From positions 1,240,001 to 1,304,000 of the forward strand of contig OY760517.1 of the NCBI GenBank assembly GCA_963663615.1: 64,000 bases of DNA. Direction: 5' to 3'. The notes under the pieces are model-generated. The model ran no database searches and had not been told where the DNA came from. It saw only the letters and a program-made list of their open reading frames with translations. The number at the start of each line of letters is the position of its first letter. The stretch's first letter is position 1. The stretch is from G963663615 sp963663615 (lineage in GTDB: Bacteria > Bacteroidota > Ignavibacteria > Ignavibacteriales > Melioribacteraceae). A program made the position numbers and the translations under genes. Shown piece by piece: positions 52,948-61,606 of this stretch.

Positions 52948-53688
52948 ATGAGAACATTTATTGTAATCATTTTACTTTCGTGTTCCATTTTTGCCCAGGA
53001 ATTGAAGGATAATATATTAACCGTTTATGGTATTGGGCAAATTGAAGTACCTGCAGATCAGGCAAGAATTTCATTTTCTGTAAAAGGTCTGGGTTCATCA
53101 TTGAGTTTGGCAATTGCAGATGCCGATAAAAAGATGGAAAAATTAACCAAACAATTATTTGAGCTGGGATTAAGTGCAGAAAATCTTTCGACCCAACATT
53201 TTAATAGCCAGGAAAATTTCGGAGGTAGTGCATTCTTTTCTTCTGAGGAGGATTTTATTACCAATATTAAGGTTTATGTAATAATTAACAAACTTGAGCT
53301 TATTGAAAAAGTTATTATTGCACTTACTAATAATGGAATTGAGAATGTCTCGAATGTTCGTTTCGAAATGATGGACACAGATGAAATTAAAATGAAAACA
53401 AGAGCAATTGCTGCAAGAAACGCATACGAAAAAGCTAAAATATTTGCGAATGAATTAAAGTTTAGCTTGGGAGATATACTCTATGTGGAGGAATTGCCTA
53501 GCTCAAATAGTTCCGATTTCAGAATTACTTCTCCCGGATATGGAATTCGATCTGTGACTAATGCTACATCAGTTGTTACGGTTCAAGGACCTAAAAGCAG
53601 TTTTTTTGCTAAAAAGTTTACCTTCAAATCGGGTGTAAAAGTGGTTTATTCAATAAATTATCATGAGCAAAATAAACCAGGGGAATAA
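52948..53688 (+). CDS. SIMPL domain (DUF541) secreted protein
   Basis: 246 aa. A signal peptide (to about 16) is followed by LTVYGIGQIEVPADQARISFSVKGLG, the start of the SIMPL domain, with ARNAYEKAKIFANELKFSLGDI and VRFEMMDTDEIKMKTRA in the middle. The family is periplasmic or surface-exposed with poorly defined roles, including oxidative-stress links. Third in the barrel-barrel-SIMPL group. Confidence 0.85.
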   Translation: MRTFIVIILLSCSIFAQELKDNILTVYGIGQIEVPADQARISFSVKGLGSSLSLAIADADKKMEKLTKQLFELGLSAENLSTQHFNSQENFGGSAFFSSEEDFITNIKVYVIINKLELIEKVIIALTNNGIENVSNVRFEMMDTDEIKMKTRAIAARNAYEKAKIFANELKFSLGDILYVEELPSSNSSDFRITSPGYGIRSVTNATSVVTVQGPKSSFFAKKFTFKSGVKVVYSINYHEQNKPGE

Positions 53689-53724
53689 TAAATTAGACTT
53701 AAGCGGTATATCCTGGAATAGATT

Positions 53725-54114
53725 ATGAATGCTACTAAAGCCGATATACATAACAGGTATGCAATTTACTGGGGCATTACCTTTGCAGTTTGTTTAATTG
53801 CGGGTCTTTCAACTTTATTGTTTGACCCGTTTCCGTTTTTGCATGGTTATGTGCTTGATATTTGTGGTCCGGCATGGACGTATATTCTTGTCAGGGGTCT
53901 CTCACGTGAGTATAGTGAACACCGCTGGTACAGAATATTTACTCCGGTTACAACCTTTACTATAATTGTAGTTGTTCTGTATAGTATTGAGGGAGCACAA
54001 TACCTTAAACTCTACAACGGCTGGTACGATCCATGGGATTTGGCAGCTTATGTTGCACTGGTTTTACCAATGTTCGTACTGGATATTGTACAGAAAAAAA
54101 TTGTTGCTCACTAA
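53725..54114 (+). CDS. Small four-helix membrane protein
   Basis: 129 aa. Four membrane helices cover nearly the whole length. PFPFLHGYVLDICGPAWTYILVRG and the later YSIEGAQYLKLYNGWYDPWDLAAYVAL recall DUF2809/VanZ-like proteins; this is a weak resemblance. Its stop is 14 nt from the convergent KamA-like gene. Confidence 0.6.
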   Translation: MNATKADIHNRYAIYWGITFAVCLIAGLSTLLFDPFPFLHGYVLDICGPAWTYILVRGLSREYSEHRWYRIFTPVTTFTIIVVVLYSIEGAQYLKLYNGWYDPWDLAAYVALVLPMFVLDIVQKKIVAH

Positions 54115-54128
54115 TGAACGACTTTATT

Positions 54129-56309
54129 TTATACTTCCAGATTTGTTAACTCGCTTGTGGTTTCATAATTATACTCAGGGTACTCAAAAATTTGGAGTCT
54201 CGGTTCGGTTTCACCAATTGAATAACCGTAGATACCATGATAATCATCCTTGTTTTCTCCCATTTCATCAAGCTGCCGTAAATACTCACTTATCGATTTT
54301 GATTCGATAATAATTATTTTTCCCATTTTTTCAATAATTGGACTGTGGTTACGTGTTGAATCATGATCGAACTCAAGAATTCGTCTGCCATATCGTGTTA
54401 TGCCAATCACACGGAAAGTAAGGCTTTTACCAACTCCTGGCAGATTAAGTACATTTCTATCAGTAGCGAGGAACGGCAAACCTGTTTCGGTGCGAATATT
54501 ATCGATTCGGTCAACAGCATTTTCTGGTTGCTCTGTTAATTCGTTTACAGCATCTATTTGTTGTATTGGAATTGCACCCAAAACTTTTTCTTCCTGAGCT
54601 TCCTGTACGGCACGAGCATTTGGTGCAAAGTTATGATTGTTTTCCATATAGCCTTTTACCGTAAAAGTGTAATAAGTTATAATTCCAATATCATTTAGCA
54701 CTTTACGCAGTTTGGAAGTGTGACCCCTGCGAGATGCAGCTGCTGTAAATACTAATTGGTTAGTAACACTCCAACCAGCTTGCAGTAGCCGGGTAACAGC
54801 CTTTTTAGCTTCAGGAGTAACTTCCATAGGACTTTCGAAGTGTGTTTGAACAACGAACTGTTTTATACCAATCTTGGCAGCTCTGGTTTTAAAATCAGCC
54901 AGGATGTTTTTCAACTTTTCTGTTAAGCGTTGCGGTAAATAGACTGGCAAGCGAGTTCCCAATCTAATCCTTGTAATTTCGGCAAGCTTCTTACCTTCCG
55001 GTAAATCTTTATTTTTGGTGCGTTTGTTTTCAGCCATTTGTAACACGGCATCCAGTATTTTTTTAAGTGAAGCATCGCTACTCATAAGGGCATCACCACC
55101 TGTAATCAGAATATCACGGAGTTGCGAATCGTCCTCATAATACTGCATAAGTTTAACAAGTTTATCGTTCCACGACTCTTCCGGTTCAAGTTTATCGAGG
55201 TTAAAATTAAGTATTCCTTTCTGGAAGTTATACATACGCTGGCACGATGCACATAAACCGCCGCAGGCCCTTCCCATGGTATCCGGGATAAGAATAGCTA
55301 CCTCAGGGTAACGGCGGTGAATATTATGGTCGGAAGGAAGCAACCAGCCGGCTGCATTAGGTTTACCCGGTTCAACCTTATCTTCTTTTTCCCAGGCTAC
55401 TATATTACCAAACTCTTCAACAAGTTGTTTGCTGTAAACAACATAATGGCGTATTGCCAAATCGCTGCCAATTGCGTAATATGGTACGCGAACATGCAGC
55501 AAGGATAGGTAATATGGATTAACGAAAAATGGTATCCCTGCTTTTTCAGCTTCTTCAAGTATTTGCATTGTATCGGGATCGAGAGAATAACCAAGCATTT
55601 CATTTAGTTCAAGTGGTGTGCGTGCAGCAAAAACAAGATGAAATGTGTTTTCTTTCCACCACTCCAGTACCTTTAGGTACTTTTGCTGATTACTGTCCTT
55701 TTCCTCAAATTTATACTTGCCTCTGGGTGAGTTAGTAATTTTATCAATTAGTACACTAATTATTCTGTCCCTGTTTTCTTCTCTCAGTTTTATAACCCTC
55801 GGATCAAGTCCGCTTACAAATCTTTCCATCCAGTTAGTCAGGATTTCTCTTGTAGGCTCTTCACGTTGATAATCACCTCTAAACTGACGAAAAAGGAATA
55901 ACATATCTTCAAAAAAGTCGGGTTTTGCACCACCTGTACCAAAATTAACAGCCAACCAGATAAGTTTTATCGGGTTGCTGACTGCAATTTTACCACGCAG
56001 GTTTAAGTCGGGATACTCATGCCCGGCATAATCAACATAATCCAGAATACGAATTGCAGCAAAATCCTTCCAGCTAAGTTTTTCAAAAGCTTCACGCCCT
56101 TTAATTTTTCGCTTGTAAAATTTAAGAGCAACCGAACGAGTTTCAAGATAATTCATTATCCAGTTGCGAACGCCGACAAGAGCCTCAATTTCATTTTTAG
56201 AATTGAACATCAATTCTTCAAGTTCCGGGTTTTCGGAAAGTAACTGTTTGAGTAGCTTGTGGGATTTAACCGTTATAGCAATTTTATCAAGATCATTAAA
56301 GCTTTCCAT
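54129..56309 (-). CDS. Long KamA-family radical SAM aminomutase
   Basis: 726 aa, far longer than classical lysine 2,3-aminomutase (about 410-470). A radical SAM cluster CxxxCxxC is present in ACGGLCASCQRMYN near 345-358, followed by DILITGGDALMSSDASL. A PGVGK motif near 635 corresponds to the PLP-binding PGGGGK of lysine aminomutases, which supports cofactor use. The first 270 residues form an additional, mostly helical domain I do not recognise. The substrate (lysine, glutamate or another amino acid) cannot be told. It is monocistronic and divergent from a histidine kinase gene. Confidence 0.85.
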   Translation of the reverse strand: MESFNDLDKIAITVKSHKLLKQLLSENPELEELMFNSKNEIEALVGVRNWIMNYLETRSVALKFYKRKIKGREAFEKLSWKDFAAIRILDYVDYAGHEYPDLNLRGKIAVSNPIKLIWLAVNFGTGGAKPDFFEDMLFLFRQFRGDYQREEPTREILTNWMERFVSGLDPRVIKLREENRDRIISVLIDKITNSPRGKYKFEEKDSNQQKYLKVLEWWKENTFHLVFAARTPLELNEMLGYSLDPDTMQILEEAEKAGIPFFVNPYYLSLLHVRVPYYAIGSDLAIRHYVVYSKQLVEEFGNIVAWEKEDKVEPGKPNAAGWLLPSDHNIHRRYPEVAILIPDTMGRACGGLCASCQRMYNFQKGILNFNLDKLEPEESWNDKLVKLMQYYEDDSQLRDILITGGDALMSSDASLKKILDAVLQMAENKRTKNKDLPEGKKLAEITRIRLGTRLPVYLPQRLTEKLKNILADFKTRAAKIGIKQFVVQTHFESPMEVTPEAKKAVTRLLQAGWSVTNQLVFTAAASRRGHTSKLRKVLNDIGIITYYTFTVKGYMENNHNFAPNARAVQEAQEEKVLGAIPIQQIDAVNELTEQPENAVDRIDNIRTETGLPFLATDRNVLNLPGVGKSLTFRVIGITRYGRRILEFDHDSTRNHSPIIEKMGKIIIIESKSISEYLRQLDEMGENKDDYHGIYGYSIGETEPRLQIFEYPEYNYETTSELTNLEV

Positions 56310-56382
56310 GGCAGTATTTTATATGTTGTTGAAGTTATTTTTAATATAGTGAATTGTTATGATAAGGGAAACCACATGTAAT

Positions 56383-56398
56383 ACTTTTACGTAAAAGT
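56383..56398. promoter_or_regulatory. 16-bp perfect palindrome between divergent genes
   Basis: ACTTTTACGTAAAAGT lies 74 nt before the KamA-like start and 125 nt before the kinase start. Size, symmetry and position suit a regulator dimer site for one or both genes; this is inference. Confidence 0.4.
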
Positions 56399-56463
56399 TG
56401 TCAGGAATAGGATAAATAAAATACTAATCTAATAATTATTATTACCCTTGAATTATCAACATA

Positions 56464-56475
56464 ATTATCGATAAT
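56464..56475. promoter_or_regulatory. 12-bp palindrome upstream of kinase gene
   Basis: ATTATCGATAAT, a perfect palindrome 48 nt before the kinase start. AT-rich palindromes of this size arise by chance, so it is a weaker candidate than the one at 56383. Confidence 0.25.
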
Positions 56476-56522
56476 CTCTATTAGTAAGAGCTCAAAATCA
56501 CTTTTAATAAAAGGGTTATATT

Positions 56523-59282
56523 TTGGACGGAACCATTTTTATATTGGCTATTGCTGTTTTTACAGCAGGGTATTTTTTTTGGAAGTATGTTTTTAACAGG
56601 TTAGCCAATAAAAAAATATTATATAATACCTTGATTGAAAATATAGATGACTCGGTTTTTGTTAAAAACAAGAAGCTTGAGTATTTACAGGTTAATAAAG
56701 CATTTAGGGATACATATCAGGTAGTTGAAAATACTCGATTTGATGATAAAGAGATATTTGATGATGAAACATGCAAAATTTATAGGGAACTGGATGAACA
56801 AATTTTAAAATCCGGAATTCCGGTTAAGAACCGTGAAATTTATGAGGGATTTAGGTACGGAGGAGGACGCTGGGTTCTTGTTAATCGCTTTCCTGTAAGG
56901 TGGGGTTCTAAAATAGTTGGTGTTACTGGTATAAATAAAGATATTTCCGGCACAAAAAAAATTGAACATAAACTTGAAAAATCACTCGAGTTTTCTCAAA
57001 AAATAATGGACTCAATTCCTATACCCATGTTTTATAAGGATGAACATCTTCGTTATAAGGGTGTTAATAAGGAGTTTTGCAGGTTTGTTAATAAAACATC
57101 GGAAGAAATACTTAACAAAAATGCTTTCTCAATTATTGATAGTGAGATGGCAAAAAAAATTGATATCCACGACAAAATTGCCTTCCAGAAAGATAAAGTT
57201 AATTTTGAACTTCATATTGTAACAGAAGAGGGAGAGGACAAGTATTTAATTGATTATAAATCGGCAGTAAGTACAGATAGCGGTGATGTTGTAATTGGTG
57301 TACTTTTCGATATAACCGATCAAAGGTTGAAAGAGAAGCAGATAGAAAACAATTTCAAATTTATTCATAATATTATTGATGCGGTTCCGGTACCAATTTA
57401 CTATAAGGATGAAGAACTTAATTTTACCGGTTGCAATAAAGAGTTTTTGAAATATCTCGGTAAAACGGAAGAGGAGATTTTAGGGAAAAAATCTGAGGAA
57501 ATATTTGGATCGCTTAAATGTGAATCACATACAAAAATGGATAACACATTACTGAAAAATGGTGGTATTCAGGTTTATGAAGCAAAAACAAGATATGATG
57601 GTAATGAAGACAGGGATGTAGTTTACTACAAACATGTTTTTGAAGACCCAAATACAGGAAAATCTGGTATAGTTGGTAGTATTATAGATATAAGTGATCT
57701 TAAAAAAGTTGAGAAGGCACTTAAGGAGAGTGAATCTCATCTAAGAGATATTTATGAAAACATTCCGATTGGATTATACAGGGCAAAACCAAATGGAGAG
57801 TTTGACCTCGTAAATCCGGCACTCTTCAAGATTCTTGGTTTTGATGAAAAGCTTGGCTTTACAGGTATTTCATTTACCGATGGCGGATATGTTGACGAGA
57901 ATGCCAGGAGTAGATTTTTTTCTGAAATGAAACGTGAAGGGAAAATTCAGGGTTTTGAAAATCAGTGGAAAAGAAAAGACGGATCAATTATATGGATTAG
58001 GGAGGCAGCCACAGCCCATAAGGATAGCGATGGTAATTTGTTATTTTATGAAGGTACAGTTGAGGACATTACCGAACAAAACCAGATGATGGAATTTTTA
58101 CACGAGTCCGAAAACAAATACCGATCACTCATCGAAAATACTGCTGATGCAATATTCATGATGGAAGCCTACACTCTTAAAGCGTTTAACCGTAAATTTG
58201 CAGAGTTATTTGATCTGGATACTTTTGCTGTTAATGAAGTGAATTTACTTGAGTTAAATGTTGAAAATCCTTCACTCCTAATTCTACTCAATAAAATTCG
58301 CGACTTTATGTTAATTGATTCAAACAATACTCAAGTTGAGTTCAAAATTGAGAATACGTTGCAGGATGAGTTTTACCTTGATGCACATCTTACGCGGCTT
58401 GAAAAGAATACTGTTCAGGGTGTAATAAGAGATGTTAGTGATAAGCACAAGCTTGAAAACCGGATACGACAGATGCAGAAAATGGAAGCTGTTGGTACGC
58501 TTGCTGCTGGTATTGCTCACGAAATTAACACGCCAACCCAATTTATAAATGATAATTTGCATTTTTTAGCAGACTCGTTTTCGAATATTGTTGCAATTTT
58601 GTCTCAAATTGAGTTTAATGATAATAATGAAACCATGGTAAAGTTAACAAATTTGCCAATGAGTATTGATGCAGATGAAATTAGCTTTTTAACCGAAGAG
58701 ATTCCGATGTCTCTGGAGCAATCAATTGATGGTACCAGGCGTATCAGAAAAATTGTTTCAGCAATGAAAGAATTTGCTCATGCAGGTTCTAAAGAAAGAA
58801 TTGCTTCGGATATTCATAAATTAATACTTAACACCATAACCGTATCAAAGAACGAGTGGAAATACGTGGCTGATATTGAAACCGACTTTGATGAAAGTTT
58901 GCCCGATCTGGTGTGTGATCCGGATCAGTTAAATCAGGTATTCCTCAACCTGATAATTAACGCAGCTCATGCTATTGAGGAACGGCAAAGAACAACTGAA
59001 GGAAAAGGGAAAATTACAATAATAACGTACGAATCGGAAAACAACTTTGTAATTAAAGTTTCCGATACGGGTTGTGGAATACCGGAACATATTCATGACA
59101 GAATTTTCGACCCGTTTTTTACAACCAAGGAAGTAGGAAAAGGCTCTGGACAGGGTTTGTCAATTGTCTATTCGATTGTTGTGGAACAGCATAACGGCAA
59201 TATTGATTTTACTACCCGTCCTGGCGAAGGAACTGACTTTTTTATTCAATTACCTATTTCTGAACAAAACCAGGATCAATAA
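56523..59282 (+). CDS. Multi-PAS sensor histidine kinase
   Basis: 919 aa from a TTG start with AAAGGG 8 nt upstream. One N-terminal membrane helix (about 4-26) is followed by five PAS-like domains (about 35-140, 155-270, 280-395, 405-520, 530-640). PAS 2 and 3 are close copies (SIPIPMFYKDEHLRYKGVN versus AVPVPIYYKDEELNFTGCN). The H-box has His666 in GIAHEINTPTQFIND; N-box and G-boxes are complete in the ATPase domain (NLIINAAHAIEE, DTGCGIPEHIHDRIFDPFFTTK). An intact kinase; its stop overlaps the next ATG, so its partners are the two receivers that follow. Confidence 0.92.
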   Translation: MDGTIFILAIAVFTAGYFFWKYVFNRLANKKILYNTLIENIDDSVFVKNKKLEYLQVNKAFRDTYQVVENTRFDDKEIFDDETCKIYRELDEQILKSGIPVKNREIYEGFRYGGGRWVLVNRFPVRWGSKIVGVTGINKDISGTKKIEHKLEKSLEFSQKIMDSIPIPMFYKDEHLRYKGVNKEFCRFVNKTSEEILNKNAFSIIDSEMAKKIDIHDKIAFQKDKVNFELHIVTEEGEDKYLIDYKSAVSTDSGDVVIGVLFDITDQRLKEKQIENNFKFIHNIIDAVPVPIYYKDEELNFTGCNKEFLKYLGKTEEEILGKKSEEIFGSLKCESHTKMDNTLLKNGGIQVYEAKTRYDGNEDRDVVYYKHVFEDPNTGKSGIVGSIIDISDLKKVEKALKESESHLRDIYENIPIGLYRAKPNGEFDLVNPALFKILGFDEKLGFTGISFTDGGYVDENARSRFFSEMKREGKIQGFENQWKRKDGSIIWIREAATAHKDSDGNLLFYEGTVEDITEQNQMMEFLHESENKYRSLIENTADAIFMMEAYTLKAFNRKFAELFDLDTFAVNEVNLLELNVENPSLLILLNKIRDFMLIDSNNTQVEFKIENTLQDEFYLDAHLTRLEKNTVQGVIRDVSDKHKLENRIRQMQKMEAVGTLAAGIAHEINTPTQFINDNLHFLADSFSNIVAILSQIEFNDNNETMVKLTNLPMSIDADEISFLTEEIPMSLEQSIDGTRRIRKIVSAMKEFAHAGSKERIASDIHKLILNTITVSKNEWKYVADIETDFDESLPDLVCDPDQLNQVFLNLIINAAHAIEERQRTTEGKGKITIITYESENNFVIKVSDTGCGIPEHIHDRIFDPFFTTKEVGKGSGQGLSIVYSIVVEQHNGNIDFTTRPGEGTDFFIQLPISEQNQDQ

Positions 59283-60409
59283 TGAAGCGACGAATCCTAT
59301 TTGTTGATGATGAAGCCAATGTTATTCGTGGATTGAGACGCACCTTGTTTCCCCTTAAGGATAGCTGGGATATGTTTTTTTCCGGTGATGCCGATGAAGC
59401 TATTAGAATTATTAAAGAGAAAGATATTCAGTTGGTTGTATGCGAGATGAAAGTATATGCCAGCGATAAAAGAGATTTTATCGAAATAGTTAAAGATGAT
59501 TTCCCTGAGATTATAAGATTTGTGCTTTCCGGGTATTCCGATGAAAAAACTTCGATGCAAGCAATGAAATCGGCACATCAATATTTGTTGAAGCCAAGTG
59601 ACGTAAATTTACTGAAGGATAAAATTGATTATTCTATTGGACTTGTTAAGTATGTGAAAAACAAAGAGTTGCAAAAATTCTTAAATGGTGTAAATGAATT
59701 ACCAATATTACCCCAGGTATATTTCGAGCTGGAGAAAGAATTAAATAGCGAAATGATTTCGAATAAAAAAATAGGCGAAATGATTTCCGGCAATCCTTCG
59801 TTAGTTACAAAGATTTTGCAACTAGTTAATTCTGCATTTTTCGGATTATCTTCAAAAATTATTGATGTTACACAAGCAATAAATATTTTAGGGCTTAATG
59901 TTATAAAGTCGCTCGTAATTTATCTTAGTTTGCTGAATAATAATCAAGATAAAAAGGTACAGGCACAACAATTTGAAATTTGGCAGCACTCCCTAAAGAT
60001 GGCAAACATTGCAAAGTCAATTGCCAAAGCAATAAATGGAAATAATTTTAAAATTGATGAGGTGTACGTAAGCGGCTTGCTACATGATATAGGCAAAATA
60101 GTAATGCTTCAATATCCAGGTTACATGAAAAAAATAGTTGAAAATACCCAAAAACTTAATGTGAGCTATTATGATGCCGAAAAAATTGTTTACAAAACCA
60201 CTCACGCCGAAATTGGTTCATACTTGTTAGGATTATGGGGCTTGCCCGAGAAGATTGTGGAAGGTGTTGCACAGCATCATGAACCTGTAACTTCCACCGA
60301 AAAATTTTCCATGTATAATATTTTAAAGATTTCTGAAAAGATTGCACGAATCGAAACGATTAAAGAAAATGAGTTGATGGATATTTTTCTTAAAAATGTT
60401 GAAGGTTAG
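59282..60409 (+). CDS. Pseudo-receiver HDOD-domain protein
   Basis: 375 aa. An N-terminal receiver has the acidic pair DD (9-10), the Ser/Thr in FVLSGYSD and Lys in LLKPSD, but the phospho-acceptor is Glu55 (VVCEMKV) where Asp is expected (GAG at 59444-59446). Asp-to-Glu often mimics phosphorylation. The C-terminal half is an HDOD domain (FLNGVNELPILPQVYFEL, VTKILQLVNSAFFG), with HD in LLHDIGKIV. HDOD proteins act in signalling and regulation, usually without hydrolase activity. Coupled to the kinase by a shared stop/start base. Confidence 0.88.
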   Translation: MKRRILFVDDEANVIRGLRRTLFPLKDSWDMFFSGDADEAIRIIKEKDIQLVVCEMKVYASDKRDFIEIVKDDFPEIIRFVLSGYSDEKTSMQAMKSAHQYLLKPSDVNLLKDKIDYSIGLVKYVKNKELQKFLNGVNELPILPQVYFELEKELNSEMISNKKIGEMISGNPSLVTKILQLVNSAFFGLSSKIIDVTQAINILGLNVIKSLVIYLSLLNNNQDKKVQAQQFEIWQHSLKMANIAKSIAKAINGNNFKIDEVYVSGLLHDIGKIVMLQYPGYMKKIVENTQKLNVSYYDAEKIVYKTTHAEIGSYLLGLWGLPEKIVEGVAQHHEPVTSTEKFSMYNILKISEKIARIETIKENELMDIFLKNVEG

Positions 60410-60411
60410 CA

Positions 60412-61566
60412 ATGAGATATAAAACAAAAATTTTAATGGTAGATGATGATGAAAATATCCTTTCGGGATACAAACGCACATTACGATCCAGATTTACGGT
60501 AATAACTGCTAACAGTGCTGACGAAGGCATAGAGAAGATTAAAAGCGACAAACCGTTTGCTGTGGTAATTTCCGATTTTAAGATGCCTGGTAAAAACGGA
60601 ATAGAGTTTCTTACGATTGCCCGGGAAATGATTCCCGAAACTACTCGTATGCTTCTTACCGGATATGCTGATCTGCAAACTGCCATCGATTCGGTAAACA
60701 AGGTTAATATATTCAGACTAATAACAAAACCATGTGAGTCTGAAGACCTGATTAAAATAATTGATCAGGGTGTAGAACAGTATCAACTTGTTATCTCAGA
60801 GAAGGAACTGCTCCAGAAAACTTTTAGAGGTAGTATTAAACTGATGGTTGATATGCTGGCTGCGGTTAATCCCATTGTGTTTAGTCAGAGTGCACGTTTG
60901 CGCGAACTTGCTGATAAAATTGCCAAACGAATGAAACTAACCAATTTATGGGAAGTAGAAATTGGTGCTCTCCTTTCGCAGATTGGTTGCGTTACATTAC
61001 CAAACGATATACTTAACAAAAAATATAGCGGCAAAAAGTTGAGTACGGATGAAAATAATTTGTTCCGTACACACCCTTCCATTGCCGAATCAATACTTAA
61101 AAATATACCCCGACTCGAGAAAGTTTCCCGCATAATATCATTTCAGTTGGATGATTACAAGGAAAGCAGCTATCAGAAGCTTGACGGAAGTGAGCTGGAG
61201 CTTATGACAGCAGGATTACTATTACGAGTAATTGTTGATTTTGATTTTCTAGTGATAAGTGAAAAATCATTTACAAGTGCTTTTCAGCAGTTGCTAAAAC
61301 GAAGATATTTTTATCATCCCGAAGTTATTAAAGCTCTTGAGGCTGAACTTGTTGGACTTGAGAGCGGATTTATTTTGCGTACTGTAAAATCAAGAGATAT
61401 TAACATGGGTACAAAACTGGCTGATGATATTTTTGATGTTGATGGCACCAAGTTGCTTTCAAAAGGGGTTGAAATGTCGCCACTACTTAAGTTAAGAATA
61501 ACAAATTATGTTAGTATGCACAGGATAGATGAGAATATACGCATATTTGAAAGAGTTGATAAATAG
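60412..61566 (+). CDS. Receiver plus degenerate HD-GYP-type output protein
   Basis: 384 aa. A receiver with intact residues: Asp11-Asp13, Asp55 in VVISDFKMPG, LLTGYAD and ITKPCE. The C-terminal half has the layout of HD-GYP proteins (LLSQIGCVTLPNDIL, LFRTHPSIAESIL, RIISFQLDDY) but HD is replaced by SQ, and HHE by FQL, so cyclic-di-GMP hydrolysis seems lost. It may bind a partner instead. Third gene of the signalling operon, 2 nt after the HDOD gene. Confidence 0.85.
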   Translation: MRYKTKILMVDDDENILSGYKRTLRSRFTVITANSADEGIEKIKSDKPFAVVISDFKMPGKNGIEFLTIAREMIPETTRMLLTGYADLQTAIDSVNKVNIFRLITKPCESEDLIKIIDQGVEQYQLVISEKELLQKTFRGSIKLMVDMLAAVNPIVFSQSARLRELADKIAKRMKLTNLWEVEIGALLSQIGCVTLPNDILNKKYSGKKLSTDENNLFRTHPSIAESILKNIPRLEKVSRIISFQLDDYKESSYQKLDGSELELMTAGLLLRVIVDFDFLVISEKSFTSAFQQLLKRRYFYHPEVIKALEAELVGLESGFILRTVKSRDINMGTKLADDIFDVDGTKLLSKGVEMSPLLKLRITNYVSMHRIDENIRIFERVDK

Positions 61567-61599
61567 CCCGGCTGAGTTGAGCAACAAGTTCAACCAGGC
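61565..61599. terminator. Hairpin between convergent genes
   Basis: AGCCCGGCTGAGTTG pairs imperfectly with CAACCAGGCT over most of its length; A/T-rich stretches lie on both sides. It lies between the signalling operon and the GH13 gene and may terminate both. Weak because of two mismatches. Confidence 0.4.
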
Positions 61600-61606
61600 T
61601 TAAAAT

